Assembly: GCF_001552215.1 (NCBI RefSeq)
Contig: NZ_BCQT01000027.1
Coordinates: 1 to 64,000, forward strand
Reading direction: 5' to 3'
Length of the DNA stretch: 64,000 nucleotides
DNA from: Actinomadura macra NBRC 14102
GTDB lineage: Bacteria; Actinomycetota; Actinomycetes; Streptosporangiales; Streptosporangiaceae
Shown: positions 49,978-58,781 of the stretch, one piece after another
Numbering within the stretch: the first letter of the stretch is position 1
Layout of the letters: every line of letters begins with the position of its first letter
Position numbers and translations under genes: made by a program
Notes under the pieces: generated by a model
The model's input: the letters and a program-made list of their open reading frames with translations, nothing else
The model's database searches: none
Told to the model about the DNA's origin: nothing

Positions 49978-51150
49978 GTGGTGACGGTCCCCCGGGTGAG
50001 CGGTCAGGTCAGGGACGCGCTGGCGGCGACGGTGCTCGCCGGGTGCGCGGCGGTCGCGGCGACGATATGGCCCGAGATGCGTTCGCTGGACGCGCTGGGC
50101 GTCCTCCTTCTGGTCAGCGTGCACGCCCCGCTGGCAGTGCTGCGGCGGTGGCCGGGCAGGGCGTTGGCGGTCCTGGTCGTCCTGGCGCTGCCGTATCACC
50201 TGCTGCAGTACCAGCATCACGCGCTGGTACCCGCCGAGGTGATCGCCCTGTTCGGGTACGCGGTGCTCGGACGGCGGGTCCGGGTCGTGCTCAGCGTGGT
50301 CGTGCTCTTGCTGCTGACGTGCGTGGTCGGGATGGCGATGCGCGCGGGCGGCAGCAGCGTCCGGGAGCAGATCGCGGTGATCGAGGGCGTCGTCGCGATC
50401 GCCATCGCCGTGCAGGTGTGGCGGAGCCACCGTGCCCGCGTCGCGGCGATCACCGAGCGGGCCGAGCGGGCGGAGCGGACGCGGGACGAGGAGGCGCGAC
50501 GGCGCGTCGCCGAGGAACGGCTCCGGATCGCACGGGACCTGCACGACCTCCTCGCGCACAGCATCACCGTGATCGGCGTGCAGGCCGGCGCGGCGGCGCA
50601 CCTCGTCCGCGGGGATCGTCCCATGGACCGCGCGGAGCTCGGCGAGGCGCTGGCCTCGATCGCCGCCACCTGCCGGGACGCGCGGACGGAATTGCGCGGG
50701 ACCCTCCAGGTCCTGCGGGGCACCGACGACGGGCCGCGGGAGGTCCTGCCGGGCGTCCAGGGGATCGCCGATCTCGTGGAGGCGGCGCGCGCGGCGGGCC
50801 TCACCGTCACGCTGGACGACGGCGGGATCGGGACGCTGCCGCCGGAGGTGGGCGTCGCCGCCTACCGGATCGTCCAGGAGGCGCTGACCAACGTTGTCAA
50901 GCACGCCGCCGCCAGCACCGTCGCGGTCGACCTGACCCGGGACGCGGGCGGGCTCGTCGTCCGGGTCGCCGACGACGGGCGCGGGACGGCAGGGGGAGCA
51001 CCGGAGGGGTTCGGGGTGCTCGGGATGATCGAGCGGGCGCGCAGCGTCGGCGGGACCCTGGACGCAGGCGTCCGGGACGGCGGCGGGTTCGCCGTCACCG
51101 CCTTCCTGCCCGTCGCGGATGCGGATGTGGAGTCCGTCACCCCCCGCTGA
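49978..51150 (+). CDS. Sensor histidine kinase, NarL-partner (HisKA_3) type, orphan
   Basis: A 390-residue membrane kinase. About five or six helices fill the first 140 residues, then a coiled coil (ERAERAERTRDEEARRRVAE), the phosphorylated His in RIARDLHDLLAHSITVIGVQ, and the HATPase_c domain (YRIVQEALTNVVKHAAASTV; RVADDGRGTAGGAPEGFGVL). Tandem GTG codons at 49978 and 49981 follow GGGGAGGA; the first is used. Normally a LuxR-type response regulator is the next gene, but here the 3' end overlaps a convergent NUDIX gene, so the partner must be elsewhere. Confidence 0.88.
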   Translation: MVTVPRVSGQVRDALAATVLAGCAAVAATIWPEMRSLDALGVLLLVSVHAPLAVLRRWPGRALAVLVVLALPYHLLQYQHHALVPAEVIALFGYAVLGRRVRVVLSVVVLLLLTCVVGMAMRAGGSSVREQIAVIEGVVAIAIAVQVWRSHRARVAAITERAERAERTRDEEARRRVAEERLRIARDLHDLLAHSITVIGVQAGAAAHLVRGDRPMDRAELGEALASIAATCRDARTELRGTLQVLRGTDDGPREVLPGVQGIADLVEAARAAGLTVTLDDGGIGTLPPEVGVAAYRIVQEALTNVVKHAAASTVAVDLTRDAGGLVVRVADDGRGTAGGAPEGFGVLGMIERARSVGGTLDAGVRDGGGFAVTAFLPVADADVESVTPR

Positions 51151-51664
51151 GGCCGTGCAGGAAGAGCAGCCCACAAAGGCTGGACGCCGACCCGACCTCG
51201 CCGCGGGCGGCCAGGTCCGGGACGTCCGCCAGCGGAACCCACTCGATACGTTCCGCTTCCACGTCGGTGGGCTCGCCGATCCGCTCGGCTCCGTCCGCCC
51301 GGTAGATGTGGTGAATACCGTCGTGAACGCCGGGTGACGGCGGAATCTCCAGGATGCGGCGCAGCGGCCCCGCACGGTGGCCGGTCTCCTCGACGAGCTC
51401 GCGTGCGGCCGCCTCGGCGGAGTCCTCGCCGTCCTCGACCCGCCCGCCCGGGATCTCCCAGCCCCAGCGGTCGGTGATGAAGCGGTGCCGCCAGATGAGC
51501 AGTGCCCGTGAGCGGCCGTCGACCGCGATGACGCCCGCGGCGGGACGCACCCGCAGGAGATGGTGGTCGAGGCGCCGACCGTCGGGGAGCTCGACGTCGG
51601 CCAGCCGCACGTTCATCCAGGGGCTGTCGTAGATCGACCTTTCCCCGTGCACAGTCCATCGCAT
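51137..51664 (-). CDS. NUDIX hydrolase (ADP-ribose pyrophosphatase-like)
   Basis: A 175-residue NUDIX enzyme. The box is complete: GGRVEDGEDSAEAAARELVE followed by ETGH (pattern G-x5-E-x7-R-E-x2-E-E-x-G). Upstream WGWEIPGG and downstream EIPPSPGVHDGIHHIY fit ADP-ribose/nucleoside diphosphate hydrolases. It hydrolyses a nucleoside diphosphate linked to another moiety. Its 3' end overlaps the histidine kinase gene by 14 bases in convergent orientation. Confidence 0.9.
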   Translation of the reverse strand: MRWTVHGERSIYDSPWMNVRLADVELPDGRRLDHHLLRVRPAAGVIAVDGRSRALLIWRHRFITDRWGWEIPGGRVEDGEDSAEAAARELVEETGHRAGPLRRILEIPPSPGVHDGIHHIYRADGAERIGEPTDVEAERIEWVPLADVPDLAARGEVGSASSLCGLLFLHGLSGG

Positions 51665-51744
51665 GCCCTGGACGCTATCGGGGGCTTTCCAACCCTTACC
51701 GGTAGGGTCAGGATCAAGGGGGACGCAGGGAGGCGAGCTCGTCG

Positions 51745-52446
51745 GTGAGTGCTGTGGCGGGACAAGACCGGATCTTGACGGTGCCCAACGTCCTGAGCCT
51801 GGCGCGGCTCCTGGGCGTCCCGCTGTTCCTGTGGCTCGTCCTGATCGAGGCGGACTGGTGGGCGCTCGGCCTGCTGGTGTTCGCCGGACTCTCGGACTGG
51901 CTGGACGGGAAGCTGGCGCGCGCGCTGAACCAGACCAGCAAGCTCGGCATGGTGCTCGACCCGGCCGCGGACCGCCTCTACATCTTCGCCACGCTCGTCG
52001 GCCTCACGATCCGCGACATCATCCCGCTGTGGCTGGTGGTCCTGCTGGTCGCCCGCGAGGTGGCGATCACCCCGATCGCACCGATCGTCCGGCGGCTGGG
52101 ATACGGGGGGACGCTCCCCGTCCATTTCATCGGCAAGGCGGCCACGCTCTGCCTGCTGTACGCCTTCCCGCTGCTGCTGCTGGGAGACCATGACGGCGCA
52201 GCGGCGACAACTGCGAAGGTCATCGGTTGGTCCTTCGCCATCTGGGGAACGGCTCTGTATTGGTGGGCGGCCGTCCTCTACTGGACCCAGACGCGGCGAC
52301 TGGTGCTGGCCGGCCGCGCCGCACCCCCGGCCTCCGCGCCGGTTTCCGCGCCGGACCCGGGCGTACCGCCCGGACCGGCCGCCGTGCCGGACCCGGGGGG
52401 ACCGCCCGCCGCGGACCCTGCCGGGCGGCGATCAGAAGGGAGCTGA
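51745..52446 (+). CDS. CDP-alcohol phosphatidyltransferase
   Basis: A 233-residue membrane enzyme with about five or six helices. The catalytic motif D-(x)2-D-G-(x)2-A-R-(x)8-G-(x)3-D-(x)3-D is seen as DWLDGKLARALNQTSKLGMV followed by LDPAADR. The last 45 residues are a Pro/Ala/Asp-rich disordered tail. It matches the PgsA/PgsA2-like group whose genes precede DUF881, sbp and garA homologues in mycobacteria; the lipid product (phosphatidylglycerolphosphate or another) is not settled by sequence. The GTG start is uncertain; a GTG three codons later is equally possible. Confidence 0.87.
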   Translation: MSAVAGQDRILTVPNVLSLARLLGVPLFLWLVLIEADWWALGLLVFAGLSDWLDGKLARALNQTSKLGMVLDPAADRLYIFATLVGLTIRDIIPLWLVVLLVAREVAITPIAPIVRRLGYGGTLPVHFIGKAATLCLLYAFPLLLLGDHDGAAATTAKVIGWSFAIWGTALYWWAAVLYWTQTRRLVLAGRAAPPASAPVSAPDPGVPPGPAAVPDPGGPPAADPAGRRSEGS

Positions 52447-52455
52447 GAACCCCCC

Positions 52456-54954
52456 ATGAAGGCCGTCGTGATGGCGGGGGGCGAGGGGACGCGGCTGCGT
52501 CCGATGACCGCCAACCAGCCCAAGCCGCTCCTGCCACTGGTCAACCGGCCGATCATGGAACATGTGCTGCGCCTGCTCAAGCGGCACGGGTTCAGCGAGA
52601 CCGTCGTCACCGTCCAGTTCCTCGCGGCGCTGATCCGCAATTACTTCGGCGACGGCGAGGAGCTCGGCATGTCGCTGAGCTACGCGACGGAGGAGATCCC
52701 GCTCGGCACCGCCGGCAGCGTCAAGAACGCCGAGGAGGCCCTGCGCGACGACCGGTTCCTGGTGATCTCCGGGGACGCCCTCACCGACATCGACCTGACC
52801 GACATGGTGCGCTTCCACCAGCGCAACGGCGCCCTGGTCACCATCGGCCTGAAACGCGTCCCGAACCCCCTCGAATTCGGGATCATCATCGTGGACGACG
52901 CGGGCCGCGTGCAGCGGTTCCTGGAGAAGCCCACGTGGGGCCAGGTCTTCTCCGACACCGTCAACACCGGCATCTACGTCATGGAGCCGGACGTCCTCGA
53001 CCACGTCGCGGCGGGCGAGGTCGTCGACTGGTCCGGCGACGTCTTCCCCCGGCTTCTCGCCGACGGCGCGCCGCTGTTCGGATACGTCGCCGACTGCTAC
53101 TGGGAGGACGTCGGCACCCACGAGAGCTACCTGAAGGCGCAGGCCGACATGCTGTCGGGGCAGGTCGGCATCGACCTCGGCGGGTTCGAGATGTCCCCGG
53201 GCGTATGGGTCGCCGAGGGCGCCGAGGTGGACGCCGAGGCCGTGCTGAAGGGCCCGCTCTACATCGGCGACTACGCCAAGGTCGAGGCCGGCGTCGAGCT
53301 CCGGGAGTACACCGTCCTCGGGAGCAACGTGGTGGTGAAGGAAGGCGCGTTCCTGCACCGGGCGATCGTCCACGACAACGTGTTCGTCGCACCGTCCACG
53401 AACCTTCGCGGCTGCGTGATCGGCAAGAACACCGACATCATGGCCGGCGCCCGCGTCGAGGAGGGCGCCATCGTCGGCGACGAGTGCGTCATCGAGGCGG
53501 AGGCGTACGTCTCCAGCGGCGTGAAGGTCTACCCCTTCAAGACGATCGAGGCCGGCGCCGTCGTGAACACCAGCGTGATCTGGGAGTCGCGCGGGCAGCG
53601 CAACCTGTTCGGCCCCCGCGGCGTGTCCGGCCTGGTCAACGTGGAGATCACCCCGGAGCTCGCGGTGCGTCTCGCCAGCGCCTACGCGACGACCCTGAAG
53701 AAGGGCACCACCGTCGTCACCGGGCGGGACGCCTCGCGTGCCGCCCGCACCCTCAAACGCGCCGTGATCAGCGCGCTGACCGCCAGCGCCATCGACGTTC
53801 AGGACCTGGAGGCCACCCCGCTGACCGTCGCCCGCTTCGAGACCGGCCGCGCCGACTGCGTGGGCGGCATCTACATCCGCACCACCCTCGGCGACCCGCA
53901 GGGCGTGGACATCATCTTCCTCGACGCGGACGGCGCCGACCTGTCCCAGGCGGCGCAGCGCAAGCTGGAGCGGGTCTTCGGCAGGCAGGAGTACCGGCGC
54001 GCGTTCCCCGGCGAGATCGCCGAGCTGACCTACCCTCCCCGCGTCGTGGAGACCTACACCCGCGACCTGCTCCGCCGGGTGGACATCAGCGGCGTACGCG
54101 AGGCCGGACTGAAGATCGTTTTGGACTGCGCGGGCGGCACCGCGTCCCTCGTCCTGCCGAACCTTCTCGGCAAGCTCGGGGTGGAGGTCCTGACCCGCAA
54201 CAACCGGCTGGACGAGGCCAACCCCACCGAGACCCTCGCCGAGCGGATGCGCGACCTGGAACGCCTCGGCGGGCTCGTGTCGTCCTCCCGCGCCGCCTTC
54301 GGTGTCCGGTTCGACCCGGTGGGGGAGCGCATCTCCCTCGTGGACGAGAACGGCGAACTGGTCGGCGACGACCGGGCGCTGCTCGTCATGCTCGACCTCG
54401 TCGCCGCCGAGCGCCGTGCCGGCCGCGTGGCGCTCCCGGTCACCACGACCCGGGTCGCGGAGCAGGTCTGCCGCTTCCACGGCGTCCAGGTCGAGTGGAC
54501 CTCCACGTCCCAGGACGTCCTCACCAAGGCCGCCGCCCGGCCTGACGTGATCTTCGCGGGGGACGGGCGCGGCGGTTTTCTGATGCCCGAGTTCAGCGGC
54601 ACCGTCGACGGTATCGCCGCGTTCATCCGTCTCGTCGGCCTCGTCGCGAGGACCCGCCTGACGCTCTCCCAGATCGACCGCCGGATCCCCGACGCGCACC
54701 TCCTCCGCCGTTCCGTTCCGACCCCCTGGGCGGCGAAGGGCAGCGTGATGCGCCACGTGGTCGAGGCCGCCTCCGCCCGCACCGTCGACACCACCGACGG
54801 TGTCCGCGTCGTCGAGGACGACGGCCGCTGGGTCCTCGTGCTCCCCGACCCGGCGGAGGCAGTGACCCATCTGTGGGCCGAGGGGCCCGACGAGGATGCC
54901 GCCCAGGAACTCTTGGAGGAATGGGCCACCGTAGTAGAACGCGCGGGCACGTAA
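52456..54954 (+). CDS. manC: Mannose-1-phosphate guanylyltransferase with degenerate mutase domain
   Basis: An 832-residue protein. Residues 1-230 are a sugar nucleotidyltransferase (MAGGEGTRLRPMTANQPKPL; ISGDALTDIDL; FLEKPTW). Residues about 250-350 are left-handed beta-helix hexapeptides (VLKGPLYIGDYAKVEAGVEL). Residues about 375-830 resemble phosphohexomutases (VVTGRDASRAARTLKRAVIS), but where the phospho-Ser loop TASHNP belongs there is TTLGDP, and the metal loop DGDxDR reads AGDGRG. The mutase part is therefore probably inactive and regulatory or structural. It should make GDP-mannose, or another nucleotide sugar, for envelope glycans. It starts 9 bases after the phosphatidyltransferase gene. 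Confidence 0.87.
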   Translation: MKAVVMAGGEGTRLRPMTANQPKPLLPLVNRPIMEHVLRLLKRHGFSETVVTVQFLAALIRNYFGDGEELGMSLSYATEEIPLGTAGSVKNAEEALRDDRFLVISGDALTDIDLTDMVRFHQRNGALVTIGLKRVPNPLEFGIIIVDDAGRVQRFLEKPTWGQVFSDTVNTGIYVMEPDVLDHVAAGEVVDWSGDVFPRLLADGAPLFGYVADCYWEDVGTHESYLKAQADMLSGQVGIDLGGFEMSPGVWVAEGAEVDAEAVLKGPLYIGDYAKVEAGVELREYTVLGSNVVVKEGAFLHRAIVHDNVFVAPSTNLRGCVIGKNTDIMAGARVEEGAIVGDECVIEAEAYVSSGVKVYPFKTIEAGAVVNTSVIWESRGQRNLFGPRGVSGLVNVEITPELAVRLASAYATTLKKGTTVVTGRDASRAARTLKRAVISALTASAIDVQDLEATPLTVARFETGRADCVGGIYIRTTLGDPQGVDIIFLDADGADLSQAAQRKLERVFGRQEYRRAFPGEIAELTYPPRVVETYTRDLLRRVDISGVREAGLKIVLDCAGGTASLVLPNLLGKLGVEVLTRNNRLDEANPTETLAERMRDLERLGGLVSSSRAAFGVRFDPVGERISLVDENGELVGDDRALLVMLDLVAAERRAGRVALPVTTTRVAEQVCRFHGVQVEWTSTSQDVLTKAAARPDVIFAGDGRGGFLMPEFSGTVDGIAAFIRLVGLVARTRLTLSQIDRRIPDAHLLRRSVPTPWAAKGSVMRHVVEAASARTVDTTDGVRVVEDDGRWVLVLPDPAEAVTHLWAEGPDEDAAQELLEEWATVVERAGT

Positions 54955-55030
54955 CCCGCACCGCCGGCGGTCACCCTCCATGACCATTGCCTCACAGCAC
55001 CTCTTGTCGCCCTGCCCTCAACCCCCACAG

Positions 55031-55215
55031 TGCCCAGCGGCGAAGCCCCTTGGTGCTCTGTGACCGATCCCCGGAAGTGCCCTGCGGCGAAGCCTCGTGG
55101 TGCCCTGTGGCTGATCCCCGCAGTGCCCTGTGGCCAAGGCCTGGCGGTGCCCTGCGGCGAAGCCCCGTGGTGCCCAGTGACCGACCCCCGCGGTGCCTGC
55201 GGGCAAGCTCTGCGG
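55031..55215. repeat. Degenerate 23-bp minisatellite, 8 units
   Basis: Eight head-to-tail units of 22-24 bp beginning TGCCCTG (starts at 55031, 55054, 55078, 55101, 55124, 55148, 55171, 55194), for example TGCCCTGCGGCGAAGCCCCG. Two sub-types alternate: one with GCGGCGAAGCC and one with GTGACCGATCC. The whole 300-base gap between the guanylyltransferase gene and the aminotransferase stop contains nothing else recognisable. Confidence 0.9.
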
Positions 55216-55258
55216 TACGCACTGCCAATGCCCGGCTTGTACCGCGTGGTGGAGCCGA

Positions 55259-56680
55259 CTAGCACCGTTCGCGGGGTTTCAGCCCGTCCGGGAAGGGCGC
55301 GCTGTCGGCGTAGGTGGCGTCCAGGAACGTGACGAGCCGTTCGACGTCGGCGACGTTCGAGACCAGGCCGAGCGAGGCGCGGATGGCGCCGCCGGTGGGC
55401 AGGCCGAGCAAGCCCAGGTAGTCGTCGAGCGTGTGCAAGCTGTGGCTCGCGGTGCTGCGCAGGGCCCGCTCGGAGATCTCGAACGCGCCCTCCCCGGCAC
55501 CGGGGTTGCAGAAGCAGCCGGTGCGGACGGAGATTCCGGCGGCGGCGGTGTCGCGGGCGATGATCCGCTCGTCCACGATCCGGCCGCGGCGGTCGAGGAC
55601 GTTGAAGGCGACCGTGCCGCCGCGGCGATGGGTGTCGTCCGGACCGTACAAAAGGATCATGGGTGAGCCGTCGGTGTGGCGCAGGTCGGCGAGGCGGTGC
55701 AGGAGCCAGGACGTCAGGCAGCGGACGCGCCGGTGGATGAGGTCCATGCCGATGCCGCCGACCCAGTCGATCCCGAACTGCACGTCCGGGATGGACAGGA
55801 AGTTGAGGGTGCCGTCCTCGAACGCCGTCTCGTCGGGAGCCAGGACGTGCCAGCCGCCGAGCGCGCTCACCGCCTGGATCGTCCCGCCGGCGAACCAGGG
55901 GCGGTGGAGCCGGGCCAGCGCGGCGCGCCGCGCGACCAGCGCGCCGACGCCGGTCGGGTAGCCGAACACCTTGTACCAGCTCACCGGGACGAAGTCGGCA
56001 CGGACCTCGCTCAGGTCCAGGCGGTTGGCGGGGACGAACGCCGCCGCGTCCAGCAGCACGTCGTAGCCGTGTTCCTGCGCGAGAGCGACCCAGTCCAGCG
56101 GGTGCTGGACGCCGGTGAAGTTGCTCTGCGCCGGGAACACGAACAGGCCCCGGCGCCGTTCGAGCGCGGCGCGCACCTCCGGTTCGGGGACGCGGAGCTC
56201 CGGCCGGCGCACCGGAAGGTGGACGACCTGCGCGCCGCGGGCCCTGGCGAACTCCCGGATCCCGTTCACGGAGTTGTGGTTGTCGCCGGTCAGGACGAGC
56301 CGCACGCCGCGCCGGAACGGATACGCCTCGCCCACGAGCCGGCACGCCCCGGTGGCGTTCGCCGTGAAGATCACCGCGTACTCGTCCGGCGAGGCGTTGA
56401 AGAAGCCGAGGATCGCCGCCCGCGCCTGGTCGACCAGGGCCGTGGACGCGCTGGACGTCGGGTTCTCCGAATGCGGGTTGCCGAAGCACGTGCCGCCCAG
56501 CCGTTCGAAGTGCGCACGAAGCTGTGCCTGCGCCGCGACTCCCGCGCCGGTGTAGTCGAGGTAGACCTGGCCCTGCTCGTCCAGATGCCGGTACTCGGTC
56601 GCGCGGAGCTCGTCGAGCCGCCCCGTGCTGGCATAGTCAGGATGGACGGCCGGCATTGCGCCGACCCGAAAATCGGACAT
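55259..56680 (-). CDS. Class-V aminotransferase, Moco-sulfurase/cysteine desulfurase-like
   Basis: A 473-residue PLP enzyme. YLDYTGAGVAAQAQLRAHFE and CFGNPHSENPTSSASTALVD are the opening of molybdenum-cofactor-sulfurase N-terminal domains; PLP Lys is in VPVSWYKVFGYPTGVGALVA; the probable persulfide Cys is in ISVRTGCFCNPGAGEGAFEI. The C-terminal MOSC domain of true Moco sulfurases is absent. It may deliver sulfur from cysteine to an unknown acceptor or act on another amino acid. ATG 56680 is chosen at the start of homology; no good ribosome site. It is not part of the conserved PgsA2-GarA block. Confidence 0.82.
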   Translation of the reverse strand: MSDFRVGAMPAVHPDYASTGRLDELRATEYRHLDEQGQVYLDYTGAGVAAQAQLRAHFERLGGTCFGNPHSENPTSSASTALVDQARAAILGFFNASPDEYAVIFTANATGACRLVGEAYPFRRGVRLVLTGDNHNSVNGIREFARARGAQVVHLPVRRPELRVPEPEVRAALERRRGLFVFPAQSNFTGVQHPLDWVALAQEHGYDVLLDAAAFVPANRLDLSEVRADFVPVSWYKVFGYPTGVGALVARRAALARLHRPWFAGGTIQAVSALGGWHVLAPDETAFEDGTLNFLSIPDVQFGIDWVGGIGMDLIHRRVRCLTSWLLHRLADLRHTDGSPMILLYGPDDTHRRGGTVAFNVLDRRGRIVDERIIARDTAAAGISVRTGCFCNPGAGEGAFEISERALRSTASHSLHTLDDYLGLLGLPTGGAIRASLGLVSNVADVERLVTFLDATYADSAPFPDGLKPRERC

Positions 56681-56776
56681 TGCTACCCCCGAGAGCGAAA
56701 CCGCCACACGCCCTAGAAGAACGGTCCAAAATCGAATGGTTTCCCGCAAGAGGGCGCACTGTCCTTTTTCGGCCGG

Positions 56777-58552
56777 TTAGCCTACGTTTGGTGTCCTGCG
56801 CGTTAGAACGAGCGCTGTGGCCGCGAGGAACAGCACCGCGAAACCCGCGAGCAAGGCCCAGTCGACGGCGACGGCACGGGAAAAGCTGTCACCGTACGAG
56901 GCGAGCAGGGGAGGGCCCAGCGGAGACCGTCCGGACCCCCAGAGTCGTTCCACGCCGAGGCTGTGGCCGAGCCCCTCGAACGCCCAGCGGTTGGACATGG
57001 CGTAGCTCAGCCACCGGCCAGGAGCCGCCATCTCCGGCACGGGCAGGATCGCTCCCACGAACAGAACCTGCGGGAAGCACAGCATGGGCAACGCCATCGT
57101 CGCCTGCGCCGGATCGGTGACGGCGGCCGATACCAGCAGCCCGAGCGCCAGCGCGGCCAGCGAGCAGAGCAGCAGCGTGACGAACAGCGCCCCGTAGGTC
57201 TGCCACCCCGCCGGGGGCAGCCGGTCGAGCGCCCGCAGTACCCCGAGCATCAGCGCGTCCACGACGGCCAGCAACGGCAGCAGGACGGCCACCTTGGCCA
57301 GTACATACGGCCCGATCCCCAGCCCTTGCCGCCCTGCCCCTCGCCGCCAGAGCCTCCGCCGGCGCCCCCCGCGCCCGCCCGATGGGCCAAGGGCCTGGGC
57401 CCCGTTCGCCGACACGCCGTTGCCTGTCGCCCCGTGGGGGGCGGCCCGGGCTCTCGCCGTTGCGTTGTGGGCTGGAGAGTGGCCTGGCCGTTTCGCCGGT
57501 CGCTGGCCGGTGAATCTCTCGCGTCGCAGAACCGGTAGCTCCGTGCATATCTGCAGAAGTCCGTAGGTCAGCCCGAAGAAGAATCCGCCGAAGGCGATCC
57601 AGAAGAGGATCATCACCGTCGAGCCGGGGCTCGGTGACGCGGGGGAGAACGCCCCCGGGCGGAACAGGACCGCGAACATCGCCAGCACCATGAGCGGCGA
57701 CCCGGCGAGCACGGCCAGCGTGAGCCGGTTCCGCGTCAGAAGGTCGATGTTGCGTCTGGTGAGCAGGACCCACTGGGCAAGGGCGCCGATCCCCGGCCCC
57801 GCCGCCTCTCTCGGTGCCTCGAAGCGGCCCGTCCAGTCGTGTGCTGCCTCCCCGGTCTCGGCCAGACGCAGGTAGATGTCCTCGATCCCGTCGGTCTGAA
57901 ACTCCTCCATGGCCTCATCAGGGGAGCCGTAGAACGCCAGCCGCCCGTCCGGCGCCAGGACGGCCACCCGGTCGCACACGGCGACGTCCGGCGGATGGTG
58001 CGTGGTGACCACGACCGTCGTCCCGGCGTCGGCGAGGCCGCGCAGCAGCCGCATCAGGTCGGCCGCCGTTCCGGGATCAAGGCCCGAGGTCGGCTCGTCC
58101 AGATAGAACACGCGCGGTCTCGTCAGCAGCTCGACCGCGATGCTCGCCCGTTTCCGCTCACCACCGCTGAGCGCGCCCACACGCTGCCCCGCGCGTCCGG
58201 TGAGCGCCAGCGCCTCCAGCACCTCGTCCACGGCCTTCTCGGCCTGCTCCTGCGGCGTTCCCGCGGGCAGCCGCAGCCCCGCCGCGTACCGCAGTGTGCG
58301 CCGCAGCGGCATCTCCATGTGGACGATGTCGTCCTGCGGGACGTACCCGAGCCCGCCGCCGCCCCCGTCATGATGGATCTCGCCCTCCGCCGGCGGACGC
58401 AGGCCCGCGATGGCGTCCAGCAGCGTCGTCTTTCCCGCCCCGCTCCCGCCGATGATCGCGACGAGCTCGCCGCTCCCGATCGTCAGCGACACGTCCCGCA
58501 GCGTGCGGCGCCCACCGTCCACCCGCTGCCCGACTCCACGCACCTCGATCAT
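56777..58552 (-). CDS. ABCG-type exporter (ATPase-permease fusion)
   Basis: A 591-residue half transporter. Residues 1-220 are the ATPase: Walker A GGSGAGKTT, signature LSGGERKRASIAVELLT, Walker B VFYLDEPTSGLD and VTTHHPPDV. The C-terminal part is an ABC-2 membrane domain with six helices (WVLLTRRNIDLLTRNRLTLA; PMLCFPQVLFVGAILPVPEM). Between helices 2 and 3 an extra 61 residues of Arg/Gly/Ala-rich sequence (57323-57505) split ...RRERFTG from LGIGPYVLAK, which in relatives are nearly adjacent. Exports an unknown lipid or drug. ATG 58552 precedes MIEVRGVG; a longer frame upstream is unlikely. Confidence 0.87.
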   Translation of the reverse strand: MIEVRGVGQRVDGGRRTLRDVSLTIGSGELVAIIGGSGAGKTTLLDAIAGLRPPAEGEIHHDGGGGGLGYVPQDDIVHMEMPLRRTLRYAAGLRLPAGTPQEQAEKAVDEVLEALALTGRAGQRVGALSGGERKRASIAVELLTRPRVFYLDEPTSGLDPGTAADLMRLLRGLADAGTTVVVTTHHPPDVAVCDRVAVLAPDGRLAFYGSPDEAMEEFQTDGIEDIYLRLAETGEAAHDWTGRFEAPREAAGPGIGALAQWVLLTRRNIDLLTRNRLTLAVLAGSPLMVLAMFAVLFRPGAFSPASPSPGSTVMILFWIAFGGFFFGLTYGLLQICTELPVLRRERFTGQRPAKRPGHSPAHNATARARAAPHGATGNGVSANGAQALGPSGGRGGRRRRLWRRGAGRQGLGIGPYVLAKVAVLLPLLAVVDALMLGVLRALDRLPPAGWQTYGALFVTLLLCSLAALALGLLVSAAVTDPAQATMALPMLCFPQVLFVGAILPVPEMAAPGRWLSYAMSNRWAFEGLGHSLGVERLWGSGRSPLGPPLLASYGDSFSRAVAVDWALLAGFAVLFLAATALVLTRRTPNVG

Positions 58553-58648
58553 GCCGGCCGCTCCCCCCGGATTCCGCGCCCTCCCCGAGCGCCCGCCCCT
58601 CCGAAAACGATGAACGACCCGTCCCCCGAAGTCCAGGCGCCTCGAACA

Positions 58649-58657
58649 TGTGGATAA
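58649..58657 (-). other. Perfect DnaA-box consensus
   Basis: TGTGGATAA, the complement of TTATCCACA, occurs once in the 229-base gap between the ABCG and MocR genes. A single box does not make an origin; it may be chance or a DnaA-regulated promoter element. Confidence 0.3.
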
Positions 58658-58781
58658 CTTCGAGATCATTTCCCGTGATCGGGCCGGCGGGGGCGACGGC
58701 CGCGTCTCCGGTCCGGTTGGTCCCGGTCTGGCAGGGCGTGCTCAGGATCATGTGAGGGGAGCGAAGAGCGGCGGCGGGGGG

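Noticed and set aside
55031..55215. CRISPR array
   Set aside because: Units are contiguous without unique spacers and are degenerate; no cas genes.
58649..58657. Replication origin
   Set aside because: A single DnaA box, no dnaA/dnaN/gyr genes and no box cluster.
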